Below, piece after piece: positions 33,420 to 50,880 of a DNA stretch of 64,000 bases. Made by a program: the position numbers and the translations under genes. The DNA is taken from positions 20,337,723 through 20,401,722 of the forward strand of contig NC_087173.1 in NCBI RefSeq assembly GCF_035594125.1. Reading direction: 5' to 3'. Within the stretch, counting starts at the first letter, position 1; the number at the start of each line of letters is the position of its first letter. The notes under the pieces are model-generated. The model saw only the letters and a list, made by a program, of their open reading frames with translations. It did not search any database and was not told the DNA's origin. The stretch is from Scylla paramamosain. Its lineage: Eukaryota; Arthropoda; Malacostraca; Decapoda; Portunidae.

Positions 33420-34019
33420 CGCCACCAGTTCAGAAGTTCACAAAGCAGTACTCTACTTCTCTGTGTGTAATGATTAATGACCATCTACTCTGGTCTGACA
33501 GAGAAAAACACTACATATTACACCAAGACATGACCCAGGGTGAGTGGTGCCTTACATCAGTCGGCTGAATATGTGTTTATTGCATATCATAGATGTGGGT
33601 ACTCCCACACTTATGGCCTGAATGTACTGAGCATGTATCCTACAGCACAAATATTATGACAAGAAGCACCACAAGTTGTATGTACTGTATCTAATAGTTA
33701 TGAGTGCAATGATTACTAAAAGTTGTATGAGGTCTCTGATACTAGTTACTTTACTAGCATGTCACTTGCAAGTCTCATATATGTTAAGTTTAATGCATTA
33801 GATCTGTGTATGTGTAAGTTGTGAGTGTAGCAGTACACTGTAATGATGTGCAGGTCACATCTCTAGGTTTAGCTAAAGATCAAAACAGGAAATGCTGCAT
33901 TAACTTGATGGAAAAGTTTACAAATCATTGACTGGTATTGGAAAGCAATGTAGAAAAATACATTTTATCATTTATATAGTTAATACATACAGCAGTGCAT
34001 GATGTGAGTGAAACTGTGT

Positions 34020-34285
34020 AAGGTTTGGAGGTGAACCATGCAGGGTTTGTGTGTGAACCATGCAAGGTTTGTGTGAGAACCATGCAAGGTTTGTGTGAGA
34101 ACCATGCAAGATTTGTGTGTGAACCATGCAAGTTTTGTGTGTGAACCATGCAAGGTTTGTGTGAACCATACATGGTTTGTGTGTGAACCATGCAAGGTTT
34201 GTGTGAACCATGCATGGTTTGTGTGTGAACCATGCAAGGTTTGTGTGTGAACCATGCAAGGTTTGTGTGTGAACCATGCAAGGTT
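34020..34285. repeat. 22-bp minisatellite (GAACCATGCAAGGTTTGTGT)
   Basis: About a dozen tandem copies of a 22-bp unit with 18-20-bp shortened variants. All three minus frames stay open (WFTHKPCMVHT-like strings) because the unit has no stop and is not a multiple of three, so they are not genes. There are no unique spacers, so it is not a CRISPR array. Confidence 0.93.
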
Positions 34286-34529
34286 CATGTGATGAGCAGC
34301 TGATGGGCCAGCTGGTCAAATCAGTAAGTGTAGCAATATGGAAGTGTTTAATGGGAAAACCTTATTCTAGTAAAGTGTGTTAAGACTAAATACTTGTTTG
34401 ATAACCTTTAAAGTTAGTGAGAGTTGGAAATTTACTGTATTTTCAACAAAACACAATATACTAATAAGTGGGCATTATCACAATAAATTATCCCGATGAT
34501 TTATCACAATAACTATATCAGCTATATCA

Positions 34530-35690
34530 TGTAGGAGGGGCACCAGCCAAGGGCAACAAAAAACCAACAAAAAAAACTCACTGAGGTGCCAGTCCCCAGA
34601 CAGAGTTGAAAGCGTTAGTCAAAAATACAGGATGTCTTGAAACCCTCAAAGAGATTACCCAAGAAAAGGATGAATGACTGAATACTGGTTAACTCTTGCA
34701 TTAGAGAGGGGGACAGAATAGGGGTGACAGAAAGAAAAGTCATGCAGTGAGCCTGCAGGAGGAGGAGAGGCATGAAGTTAGCAACATCAGAAGAGCAGTT
34801 AGCATGAAAATAGCGGTAGAAGACGGCTGGAGATGCAACATTGCGGCGATGAGAGAGGTTGAAGACAGGTAGAGGAGAGGAGTTGATGAGACGAAAAGCT
34901 TTTGATTCCACCCTGTCTAGAACAGCAGTATGAGTGGAACTCCCCCAGACACGTGAAGCATACTCCATACGTGGACAAATATGGCCCCTGTACAGAGTTA
35001 GCAACTGAGGGGGTGGGAAAAACTGAGGGAGATGACTCAGAATGCCTAACTTCATAGAAGCTGTTTTAATTAGAGATGAGATGTGAAGTTTCCAGTTTAG
35101 ATTATAAGTAAAGGGCAGAGCAAGAATCTTCAGTGTAGAAGCGGGGGACAGTTGAGTGTCACTGAAGAAGAGGGGATAGTTGTCTGGAAGGTTGTGTTGA
35201 GTTGAGTTGATGGAGGAAAGAGTTTTTGAGATATTGAACAATACTAAGTTTGCTTGACCCCAATCAGAAATTTCAAAGAGATCAGAAGTTAGGCGTTTTG
35301 TGGCTTCCCTGCATGAACTGTTTACTTTCTGAAGGGTTGGACATTAACGAACAGACATAGAAAAGTGTAGGGTGGTATCATCAGCATAGGAGTGGATAGG
35401 ACAAGAAGTTTGGTTTAAAGGATTATTGATGAATAATAGGAAGAGAATGGGTGACAGGCCAGAACCCTGAGGAACACCACTGTTGATAGATTTATGAGAA
35501 CAATGACTGTCTACCACAGCAGCAATAGAATGATCAGAAAGGAAACTATAGATGAAGTTACAGAGAGAAGGATAGAGGCTGTAGGAGGGTAGTTTGGAAA
35601 TCAAAGCTTTGTGGCAAACTCTATCAAAAGCTTTTGATATGTCTAAGGCAACAGCAAAAGTTTCACCAAAATCCTTAAAAGAGAATTATT
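34530..35690 (-). pseudogene. Decayed LINE reverse transcriptase, longest copy (e)
   Basis: The minus strand encodes a Jockey/CR1-like LINE reverse transcriptase C-terminal half. Motif A is LDISKAFDRVCHKALISKL, motif B SGVPQGSGLSPILFLLFINN, motif C HSYADDTTLHFS (35377-35388 covers YADD). After these come the connection region (LPDNYPLFFSDTQL, NLNWKLHISSLIKTAS, LLTLYRGHICPRMEYASRVW) and the common 3' end GGAGGGGCACCAGCC (plus strand). The frame is continuous except for one TAA at 35344-35346 and a late frameshift near 34670. The endonuclease and 5' part are missing, so it is a 5'-truncated dead copy and the reference for the other LINE fragments here. Confidence 0.85.
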
Positions 35691-36232
35691 GGTTATCAGA
35701 TAATTATTTTTCTCACGTTATCGATTCATCAGTATCGCCAACATTTTTGGTTTCAAACTAGCAATAATCGATAATCTTAGTTTTTGAAACATGAGCATGT
35801 TGTAAACTTTCAAAATCAAATGTAATTTTATTTAAAACAGTACTTTTCATTAGTGAAGAGACTGGATAAACACTGAATTTTTTTTTTTTTTTGAGATTTT
35901 TCTAAGTTACTTTAGATATAAAAATAAAGATTTGGATTTATCAATTTTTTTATTTAAAATATCATTATCGTTATCACTAGTATTAGAATTTTGGATTTAT
36001 TGATTTATTGGTTATCAGTCATTGGGTGATAAATTTATCTCCAGTTACTGATTATCAGTTATTGCTCATAAGGTTGTAATTATCGATCTACCATTTATCA
36101 TGGTAATTTTTTTTTCATCATCATGCCCAACTATGATACTAATTCAGTGATGGGCAATTTATTATTCCAATTTCAAATTAAATCTGTTAAAAGATCATAC
36201 ATTACTTAGTTATGATCCCCAATGCTCAAAAT
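35691..36232. other. AT-rich gene-free spacer
   Basis: Words such as TTATCGAT and TTATTGGTTATCAGT recur irregularly, hinting at a decayed short tandem repeat. No gene. Confidence 0.4.
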
Positions 36233-37136
36233 ATCACTCTTCCACTATCCTTTCATCTATCCCCTCATCCATCCATCCATCCACTCCTCCATCTATCTAT
36301 CCATTCATTCATTCATTCATCTATCCATCCATCTAGCCATCCAACCATCCAGCCACTCATCTATCCATCCATCCACTCACTCATCCATCCATCCATTTAT
36401 CCGTCTATCCACCCATCCAGCCATCCATCTATCCATCTAACCATCCAGCCATTAATCTATCCATCCATCCATCCATCTATTCATACATCCATTCATCAAT
36501 CCAGTCATACATCCATCCATCCATCCACCCATCCATACATGTACACACCCATCTATCCATTTATATACCCATACATCCATCCATCTATCCAGTTATACAT
36601 GCATTCATCAATAGTCATACATCCATCCATCTATCCACTCATCCATCCATCTACTAATCTATTCATCCATCCACCCATCCATCCATCTATCCACCCATCC
36701 ATCTATCCAGTTATACATCCGTTCACCAATACAGTCATACATCCATCCATCTATCCATTCATCTAACCATCCAACCATCCATCTGTCCTCTCATTCATCC
36801 GTCTCCATCTATCTACTCACACATTCATTCATCCATTCATCCATCCGTCTATCTACCCACTCACCCATCCATCCATATATCCACCCTATCCATTTATCCA
36901 TCCATCCACAATTAAGTCCATTCATTTCCATCCACCTATCCATCAATCCGTCTTTCCACTTATCCATCCATACATGTATCCCCTCATCTATCTATTGATA
37001 CATCCATCTACCTATCCACTTTTCCATCCATCCATCAATCTACCCACTCATCTATCCATCAATCCATCAGTCGACTAATTTATCCATACATATTCATTCT
37101 TCCATCCATCCATCTTTCCATCATGCATCCACCTAT
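36233..37136. repeat. (ATCC)n tetranucleotide satellite, about 900 bp
   Basis: CATCCATC words with ATCT, ATTC and ACCC variants throughout. The HPSIHPSI frames are repeat translations. It ends at a MITE terminus. Confidence 0.95.
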
Positions 37137-37140
37137 CTCT

Positions 37141-37180
37141 GGACTTCGTGATGAGCGAGCAAGCGTTTCAGGATACAGCC
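37141..37180. mobile_element. MITE right terminus only
   Basis: GATGAGCGAGCAAGCGTTTC followed by AGGATACAGCCC matches the right end of the 2.75-kb and 25.3-kb elements. The rest of the element is absent or replaced by the ATCC satellite. Confidence 0.5.
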
Positions 37181-38544
<1,364 letters not shown>

Positions 38545-38669
38545 GTGTGTGTGTAATGAAAAAAAACAATGCCCTTAACAAACAAAACGCTTTCCTAAAT
38601 ACATATCATTAATAATTGGAGAAAAACTACAGAACACTTCGTTAAGTTGTTTACTTACTATGTAGGAGA

Positions 38670-40745
38670 TTACTGGTCTTGTTCTTCTATATATACATCC
38701 GGCACGTCGTCAGCAGCCCCGGCACTCTCTTCATTGGAGGAATATAGCAATTTTGATGTCATGTTTTTTATCATTGACTTTGATGGCTTGAAGGTCTTAC
38801 AGTCACTGCTGAATGTCGAAGCAACACACTGTTTCGCTAGGATGATGTCTCTTACGGTTTCTGTTTTTAGCTTATTTCTGTCTTTTGTTGTCACACGGTT
38901 TACACTAGAGAAGCAGCGCTCACAGTCAGCATTAGCATGAGACAAAGAAAGACATCCTAATGAAAAGTCTGAAACAAGGTTAAACTTAGGGTTTCCATGA
39001 CTATCCTCCAGAGTTTTTATGGCACACCAGAATTTATCAGGCTGGTTGTAATTGATTTTGTCCACTTTTTCGCCATGTTGGTAATGGATTCAGGAAGATC
39101 TACGGCAAGCCTCCTCCACTCATCGTCCAGTTGCTGAAGGGTAGAATCATCCTGGGCAATGATTCGGGGAAGGTGTGTCGCGAGGGGCACCAATCTTTGC
39201 TCTTGCACTTTGCCCTGGATGCCTAGAACACTGGCCGGCTCCAGCATATGCATTCTTGAAAGAACTTCATCTCCGAAATTAAATCTCTTCCTGATCTGTT
39301 CTGCTGCTACTATCAAAAATAATCTGCAGTGGAAGCGAAACTCATACATTTCCTTTTTTTTTTTTGCTTGCTTAATTCTGGATTGTCTGTTATTGTTTTT
39401 AAGACAGATGCACCCAAATACACCTGCTCTAGCATCAGGAACTCACGTTGATATCTTGGATCAACTTTTGAAAGCATGGTTTTCACAATGTATTCATGGT
39501 TCATGTACATCAGTGGCAATTCTTTATATAAATTACAAACTTGCCTGTGCAATTTAGTTATGACCACTCTTTCACTTTGAAATAAAAGGTTCAGCTGAGT
39601 AAACTTTGGTAATACTGAAGAAAGGAAGCAGTAGTAAAGCCTGGTAAATGGATTGTGCAGTTGTTTATAAGCACTTCTAACTGTGCTACCACAAGTTTTC
39701 GTCTGTTGAAAATTTAATTCAGTAAGGAACATCTGAAGAGGGCCCCACTGCTCAAGCATCCTTTTCACAACAGCCATGTAGGAAAGCCAGCGCGTTCTAA
39801 ATGGCAATAAAATCCTAAGCTTTTGAGCCCCAGCAAACTCTTGAAATTCTACAAATTGTGCCAATCGTTTTGAAGAGTTCTTGAATGTGTTGTGGACATC
39901 ATGAGCTAGTTGTTCAATAGCATCAGGTAATTGTTTGCATGCTTCAGAGGCACATATATGGGCAGAATGGCACACACATTTCATAATAAAGATTCCCGGG
40001 CAAAGTTCCTTTAACCTGCTACTCACAGAGTTATTAGGCCCCATCATAGTGCTGCATCCATCAGAACCAAAGCCAATGATATTAAAAGTAAGTATACCAT
40101 TTTCAGTAAATGTTTTCATTATCTCTGAAAACAACCTGGCAGTTGTAGCACCTTCATTAGCTTTATTAGGATCACTACTAAATAATGGCACTAAATCCCA
40201 AAATTTGGTAACAACAGCATTTCCTTCAACCACTCTTACCATGATGCATAAATGAGAGACCAATATATCTGTGGATTCATCCACAAGAATGCTGAACTTG
40301 TTCTGCTTCAAGATGTTAATGAGCTCTTGCTTGTGAGAGTGTGCCATGACATTACCACACACTCTTTGACATTTTGTTCTTTTCATTTTCAATTCCTTTG
40401 CAATAGCAGAGTCAGAAAAGGAACCTTTCAGGACTTCACACAGATGATCGGCCACACGGAAACTTATATTGTGTTCCACCATAAATGCAGTAAGCCTTAT
40501 TTCAGCAGCCTTAACAGAATCACTTTTACTAGTTTCATTATCAGCACGTGCACTTGTAAATGACTCCATAAGTTTTTTTGGATGAGGATGGCGCACACAT
40601 TTTCTTGTGCTTTGCAGTGTTTTCGTGCAACTTCAGAGTTGTGACCTGGGCGGTTATTTCAACACTGCAAATAAGGCGCATGGCCTTATAAGCATCCTTC
40701 TTTGCAGGCCCCACCCACGGAAACTATTTTTCCCACTCGGGCCTA
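38670..40745 (-). pseudogene. Decayed hAT-superfamily transposase with BED finger
   Basis: On the minus strand, 40745-40605 encodes a BED-type finger region (PEWEK, FPWVGPAKKDAYKAMRLIC, LHENTAKHKK) with a TAG stop at 40724-40726. A frame change near 40600 leads into a 427-codon stretch with the hAT core: ILVDESTD, NIIGFGSDGCSTMMG, CVCHSAHICASEAC, RTRWLSY. An A-run of 12 (39354-39365) shifts the frame again, and a third shift near 39060 leads to the C-terminal dimerisation region (LSLSHANADCERCFSSVNRV). At least one stop and three shifts make it inactive, though the long open core suggests moderate age. No terminal inverted repeats were confidently placed. Confidence 0.88.
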
Positions 40746-41611
40746 TATTTCTGTTTCCGTCTCTCTTTTTTCGGCACTGCACCACATGCCTCCTCTCTCT
40801 CCTTTCCTTTCTCTTCAGACATTTTTAACGAAAACTGAAAATCCTGTCCTGCATCGCGACGTGTGAGACTGACGACTGACTGACGACTACGAGACTATGG
40901 AACAGGGGACTCGGGGAGCGGACGGACTGGTCGCAGACAAGGAGACCTGTTGTTCACCCGTATGGTGAGACTTGTCTCGTAAGGAAAGCAATACATCTCT
41001 ATTAATGGTGCAGTCGTAGCAGAAAATGCATTGTGTTTTTACTACGCTTCCCATATAACAATGGCAAGATATTCTAGCCTTACTTTAACCTATCAGTATT
41101 TTTTTTTTTCAAGAATATGATGTACAGCAGGCCTGTGTGCAGCAAGCCAGGACAAAGTATTTAAAACTCAGTAAATGAAGTTCAATAATAATACAAAGAA
41201 AACAAAGTGGAAAAAAATATATATTGTGGGGTGGCGATCGAAAAATTTGGTGGGATATTGCCTCCCATGTCTCCCCCCTTCCCCAATAAAAACCGCCCCT
41301 AAACATAACTATGCATTTTCTGCTACGTCTCGATGATGGCCATAGCTGACAGGTGCGCAATAATATAAATGAAACTAGACACTCATCACACCATGGTTGT
41401 CTGCTCTGGTTGGGACTAATTATATCAGTCAAGAAGCAGCAGCAGCAGCAGCAGCTGTACTAGCAACAGTAGTAGTAGTATAATAGTATTAATATTATTA
41501 TTATTAATGCTGGTAATGGTGGTGGTGGTAGTAATACATTACAATGAATTGCAAACATTATATCATGACTGGCTTGTTGTACCCTCACCTTGCATTAAAG
41601 GACCTCTGAAC

Positions 41612-41615
<4 letters not shown>
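40746..41615. other. Gene-free spacer beside the hAT remnant
   Basis: Contains an (AGC)n run at about 41436-41453 and GTA/ATT triplets to 41535. GAACAGGGGACTCGGGG near 40899 could be a hAT end but has no matching partner found. No gene. Confidence 0.35.

Positions 41616-41669
<54 letters not shown>
41616..41669. repeat. (GA)n microsatellite
   Basis: Perfect GA tract of about 54 bp. Confidence 0.96.
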
Positions 41670-41672
<3 letters not shown>

Positions 41673-44600
41673 CAATATTATTAAGTAATAATAAAACACT
41701 GTTTCAATTTCATTAGTTTACTTCCTTTTACAATAGACTTATTGTAAATTCAACCTTGATTTCTAGTCTGCACCCAGTCTACACAATCCAGGCATGGTGG
41801 ATACAATTTCAGTGTGGGCTAGAAACATTACTGTTCAGCATGACATTAAGACAAATTTTCTCTCAAAACTGGACTTTGACAGCTACCAAAATCAGAACTA
41901 TGACTACGTATGATATGAGTTTTTCCCTTCATTTTCTTTACATATTATTTTAATTATTTAAGTAGAAACAATGATACAGATTTATTTTCTTTCTCGTTCC
42001 TAAAAGAAACTTTGCACACATCACCACAAGCCTGTCCACCTCCTCCAGCACCACAGAACAATGCTACACCTCAATAAACACCCCACCCTCATGACAACCT
42101 CCAAATTATCGCATGCTAATAGTAAGTCTTTTGAGAGGAGAAAACAATTATGTAACTAAAGTATACATACTACTTAATTCTGAAAAGAATTCTAAAGACC
42201 ACAATACAAAAGTACACTGATAAATATCTAATCTATCACACAAGTACCTCATTTAATTTTTTTTTTTCAACAAGACAAAATAATGTCCTACAGAGATGAA
42301 CTTCAACTGTCTGGTAAACATACCTACCTTATCATTATCAATGCATAAAAAAATAAGCACACATCACAAAAATGCAGTCACAAAAAATGGAATGTACATC
42401 ACAAAAAGCACACATCTTGTCAAGATGACTTTGGAATGAAACACAAAAAGTCATGCCATCTATGGAACAACTGTGCAGCTGAGGAATGTAAGAACATGTA
42501 CACCAAATCTCACTTCACTGTAGCTGGATGAACCCTGTCTGTTGTCTCCCTACATCATACACACCATTTTACTCCTCTGATGAATAATTTTTCTTCAAGT
42601 TTTCTCAGCAACAAAAGTTCAAATCACCGTTCCTTGCATATTTCACAAGAACACCAAATCACATGGTATAAAAAAGCTGAAGCCACAATTAAACTAAATG
42701 GACTTTAGAGAAGATTTTTTTTTTCATTATGACTTCAGTTGTTTAATAAAATAAACCTAACTACAAACTGTTATGAAATATGCAATGTGGAATGTAAATT
42801 AATCTGATTAGTAATACAGGTACACCTCAATGATAGAGTGTATCAGATATATGCTCACAATACCTTGGCGTTTGTTAGCACCTCATAAAGAAAGAAAATA
42901 TGTTTAGAATACAAACAGCTGAGCACCACAGTTAAGCAGAATGATTTACCAGCATCAATTCAAAACATAAGTGAGCTGCACCATGACAAAACATCTCAGG
43001 TTCACAGAGATGTTGCTTGCTACTGCACACAAGACAGACACTGTCAAGATCATAAATGTGATTAATCACTGCACCAAACTGTTTATCAAAACTATCCCTT
43101 ATCATCCAATAATTAGTGTTAGCTGCTCAGAGATAGTTGATACAAGCAGACTTTAAACATGATGTAAGATGTAATAAATCTGCTTCCCACTTTTCCTATC
43201 AGCTGTCACCACTTCTTGCCATCTGTCTGGTGCTACAGTTTGTGAATGGGCAAAATGCTATGGTACATACAAGTTACAATACATGGTGATGATGACATGA
43301 AATCCATGGCTAAATGCATAATACCATAATGGAAGAGACAAGGAATGTTCACTCAGTGATTCTAAAAACTAAATAACCCTGGCTAGCTGCCACCACCAGT
43401 ACATAACTACACATTACATTTTATGCTGCTAACAAAAGCTGCCTGTCTGTACTAAAATAATGGCAATTTAATTTTACATTTCACTGAAAGTCTCACAGCC
43501 TGTCCTCCTAATAAATGACAAGCCTGTACTTTTCATTTGCAGTTTTACATTTGTAACATTTTTCACTAACAAAGTACTGGAGATAAGATACAGACACAAA
43601 CCTGTGACTTTACAGATAATCTCTGTATAAACATCTGTAAACAACCTGGGATGGTACATGAAGGTTGAGCAACAACTATTACTAATCTATAAAAAAACAC
43701 TGCAGTAAAAACATACACATAATACAGAACACACATGCACAGACTATTACAAAATTAGAAACTATGATGAACACAATATTGCTGGTAAGTTAAGTATGTG
43801 TGGCATTATTGCACAGTGCTGGGGACTAGTTTAAATTTTTTTACATTTGGGCTGGAATCCACTTCCAATCATACTTGTGCTTGATAACTCAACTTGCTGT
43901 TCCTTTACATCACTCTTCACATTTTCAGCCTGTCATTCACTCCCTGGATGGGCCTCAGCTACATCTGTAAGCTCCATGGAACACATGGTGTAGGCAACAT
44001 GCCTGGAGGAACTTAATACTACTCACTACATTTTCTTCACATTGTTGGGAGCTTCACTAAAACTATACACCCAAAATGCAATACCATTTGTCCTGTCTAT
44101 TTCCTTTGTCCATCTTTGTAACCACAAGTAGGCATTTCTAAACAACTGCCTCAAACAACTGTATTTGTAACAGTACCTAACAATAGAGGTTTCTATAAAA
44201 ACAACAGTTAAAGCCTTTGCAGTCACTCAATGACCACGTTGCTAAATACAAAAATCCTAAGGGCCAAGAGGGTTAAGTACAGAAGGCACCCTCAGTCATG
44301 AAGTGTGAAATCAAGTGACTGTTCTGCTCCCACAATGTTGGAGGCAAAACAGCTGCCAGCATATAACAGTGCATCAGTGTATACCATTATATGATTGTCT
44401 ACAGCCTAGTACAGTGGCAGGATAGTCAAGGCTGACTAAAAGCCACTTGGACGATCATTACAAGTCCATACGTAAAGTGTAGTGTACATTCATTGCTGCA
44501 CCAGAGGTTGCATTCCTAGCTGCTCCCTCTAATGGTTACCATTCAACAAATATCTCTTTAAAGATAAAGTCTTTAAAGATGCTTTGCAACAGAGAGAATT

Positions 44601-47028
44601 CCCTATAAGTCTATATACCTATATACCAGGTTGGCAATCCCACACAGGGTGGTCCACACAAACAACACCATCAAGGAGAGAACACCACACTTTTGAATAC
44701 AAGATGCCATCAAATAGTTCTGAAATTACTTCTTTTGCAAGGTGGGTCATGGTTATGTGTGTGCAGCAGGAACAAACACTAATTTTCATAACTCAATTGG
44801 TGCCAAGCTGTCATCACTGAGACCTGTGTTACACCATCTTTTGTTGTCATGTTTACATGATCACTTACTATAATTCTGCAAGAGGACAGCACAGAACAAT
44901 CATCATATTCTGTTTTAATTTTGGGAATTTTTCTTTTAATCAGCTAAATTCCTGAAGTAAATTTCACAAGTGTACCCTTAGATCAAAACTATCACAGTGA
45001 ATAAGAGAATAGACAAAAATTAAAAGATGATCTGATAGATGGTTTAGGAAAGACTAAAGAATGCAGAGATGATGCTAAAGAAGCACTGGCTGGGTGATTT
45101 ACAGAAGCTTCTCCATTCTTGTGTAGAAGACAGAAGTTGAGGGGTAATGCAAGCACATGAATGAATAAAGACATTTGTTATGGGGACCTCTTGGGTACAG
45201 CATGGAAGTCAGATATAAATTGATAGACAGATCCAAGCATCTCAGTAAGAATAAAAATACCTTTATCTGCCCTTTTTTCTCTTTGTTTCTTCAGACTCAA
45301 AACTCAGCTACAGGACCAGCATTTCTTGAAACATTTGTGTTACAAATCTTTTTGAAATTACTACTTTATTCATAATTATGAAGAATTCTACTTGATGGAT
45401 AGTTCTGAGATTAACTTGTCAAGTTTTCTTAAATTCTGACACCCTACAATGATTCTGAAACTTTCATTGACATCTTTAGTAATAAGATTATTCAAATTTC
45501 ATTAAATCAGCATCTGTGATCAATAAAAGAAAACTTGTCAGTATTAAATCCATTAAGTAAATGGAATTTCTTTAAAACTTCTACATATTTGTTAAACATC
45601 CTATGAATTCTGCATTTTCTTACATACCTGGCAATTTACTAGCATACTGCACAAAGATCACAGCATTCTAATCATTTGAAGACCATGACCATAATAATCA
45701 GCTACTGCTCAGTCACAGAGGATCATGTAATGGTACAAACTAATGGTGATGCAATGCAGGCTGACAGCTATTTTGCTACCTGGGTGTCATGTCACATCTT
45801 GTAATATGTGAAATGGTAATGGCACTACACACATGCCGAGTGGTAGTGAAACTCTGAGTGTTGATGACAAGAGGCTGCGAATGTGGCAAATGAGTATGGC
45901 GAGGTGGACATGTAATACTACATCATGAAATGAAACTATGTGTAAAGTGGAGGAGATTGAAAATGGTTGCATCAGAGAAATTATGAGAACACATGAATTG
46001 TGCTGATATGGCCATGTGGAAAGAATGGGAATGACTCAGTGAAATAGATAATGTATCAGTGTACCATGTATCAAAAACAGGATATGAGGTCCTCAGGAAG
46101 GACCTAAAAACTAAACAACAGAATTATACACATACAATTGTGCAACCGGGCAAGAAGTGACAGTTTCAGCAAGAAAGTTGTCTGGTTTCACCCCAAACCA
46201 AAGGTAAACAAGCTGTGGGTTTTCCTTTCATACATCCTCTTTGTTAAGGATGGGTGTAATGTGTCTTTGGTTCTGTCTAGCCGTTGAGCAATAGGTCTCA
46301 GATGTTTGTAAATAGATTAACAACTCGTATATGTAATAAGAATCCTTCTTGCAGACTCCTGAAAAGATGTGGATCAAGCATCTTGGTACAAAGCATGGTT
46401 AGTATGGCCATTCAATATCCGGACTGTATCAAGCATTTTACCATCAACAGTCTGTGTATCACCAACACCATCAACTTCATGCACTGAATTTATGCCACAA
46501 TCTCATTCAATATGGCAGGATGAACCTATAATGCTTACAAACATTTGAGCCATGAGTGTACAATGACAAGGTCAGAACTGATCACATGGTGGTAACTTCA
46601 GTATTAAGATCAGGTTTCAGGAGTTCATCAACCATGCAAATATTACAAAAAAAATGCTAGGATGTAACCACCTGCTCACTGTCAGCAGCTTTACAGGATG
46701 TAGTCACATCATGTGCAACCCAGAAAATTAATGTCTAGAAAATATTGCACCTGGCTAGTGTTCAAACTGTCCTTCATTGTATATCAAAATGCTGCACAGC
46801 CATTTTGTTTGCTTTCTACAATGCATCAAGTGTAAAAATTAAAATATACATACACACTCTGTTTCTGGCTGCTGCAACTTATAGCACTTCAATAGCTAGA
46901 GTATGACATCTTACCCAAGTTTTATCACCTCTATAAAAACATCACTATCAACGCTTGTGATGAGGCAGTGAAGAACGCGGCTGACTGCACGACCCTCTGT
47001 ATCGCCGTGAGAGGGCAGTTGCACGGCC
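41670..47028. other. Long region without arrays or recognisable coding sequence
   Basis: About 5.3 kb of AT-rich, unusually microsatellite-free DNA. It lies 3' of the minus-strand FAM89 gene, which has no AATAAA immediately after its stop, so part could be a long 3' UTR. No open frame exceeds about 80 codons and none resembles a known protein. Confidence 0.4.
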
Positions 47029-49124
<2,096 letters not shown>

Positions 49125-50480
49125 TTCTGCTTGTTACAAATCAGTTGTCGCGGTGAATGTGAGTGCCTCAACACAGCCAAATCCCTCAGCAGTATGTATC
49201 ACAGAGCACACATCGTAGCTGCCGTCTGGTCAAGGTGGCTCCTCAAGGATCTGCCTCACATTATTTTTTCACACTTTATAACATATTAGGCCATTGCCCG
49301 TGTTTTTATATAATTCAGTTTCTTTTTCATTAACCTGAAAAGATCAAGTACATATGCTACAAATTAAAATGCCACTTTAACAGTATAAACATTTCAAGTT
49401 TTTTTTTTTTTTTCTGAGTGCATCATCTGACGCATAGGTGTACGTCTGCACTGGCATCACAGATATCATAATTTGTTTTCTCAAGATCGTGGTGTTAGTA
49501 ATTGATTTAAATATTAGGTGCACTCAATCACAAGTTACCACGGAGGCTGGTGTAGCTTAAAGAGTGCTGAGGAGCGCGCAGCGAGACTGGCGCTCCCCAC
49601 TATGCTGCCGCTGCCTCAGCCCTTAGTAGCGCAACCTTGGAAGGCGGCGAGCTGTCTCAGAGTTGCATCACTATTATTACTTCTCTTTCCCTACTCACGG
49701 CTTCTGCGCAACTCTGCTTATTATCTCTGTCATCACCGTAACCTCTGTTTCTTCTTTGCCGTGGGATGTGGGGTGGTTTATTTACTGCACACAGCATTAT
49801 AGTGGACGGTAAACAATCTTTCATAAACCTTTGCTTACAGACTGTTTAATTAAGCCATCAGGTTGTCTACTCTGTACTTCAGTTCCCGGAATCTCGTGAA
49901 AATTACTGAGGATTTCACGCATGCCACCCTAATTCTAGTGATAGGTAGTTTAATAAAGATTCCGCATCAACATGAAAAACACCCTTAAGAACATAGCTAA
50001 TAATCTCTTTACCCTGAAAGTACATGTTTTAAGAGTCTATGTTTCGATATATGGGTCCACAATAACGAGGAAAAACTTAAATTTAAAGGAAATTGTGCTT
50101 TAAATATACAGGCAACTCACTTGAAGCAACCACCAGTGCACGCAGTCTTATCTCAAGGCTCAAGAAACGCACTAAGATCTCCATAGGCAGTACTCGGAGT
50201 AGCTGCTATCTCGCCTCACCGCCCTTATCTGGTCATCTTACCTATGCCATACCGCTCCTATCTTCATTTTACACTGCTCTTATTGTTTCACTCCGCCTTG
50301 GTCTATTCCCATCTGTGACTGTAACTACGTCACAACACTGAAGCAACCAACACGGCGGTGACAACATGATGCCGGGACCCAGACATCCTTTCACTGCCCT
50401 CCTCTCCACACGCATATCACATCACTAAGGTCACATCAAAGATCTCAGTCCAGGCCCCGCACATCCTTTCACTGCCCTCT
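49125..50480. other. Upstream region of the FAM89 gene, with a MITE-like fragment
   Basis: 49550-49640 is GC-rich (GAGCGCGCAGCGAGACTGGC) and may be promoter-proximal. 49870-50069 carries AACACCCTTAAGAACA and ends GTTTCGATATATGGGTCC, resembling the right arm of the MITE family. No coding frame is supported. Confidence 0.4.
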
Positions 50481-50483
50481 CCT

Positions 50484-50880
<397 letters not shown>

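Noticed and set aside
33925..34319. Three overlapping minus-strand frames rich in WFTHKPCMVHT repeats
   Set aside because: A 22-bp tandem unit without stops is open in all three frames; this is geometry, not coding.
36212..36766. 184-residue [12 protein letters not shown] frame
   Set aside because: Produced by the ATCC satellite; no start context or conservation.
39159..40563. Plus-strand frames of 103-132 codons
   Set aside because: They lie antisense to the hAT transposase remnant.
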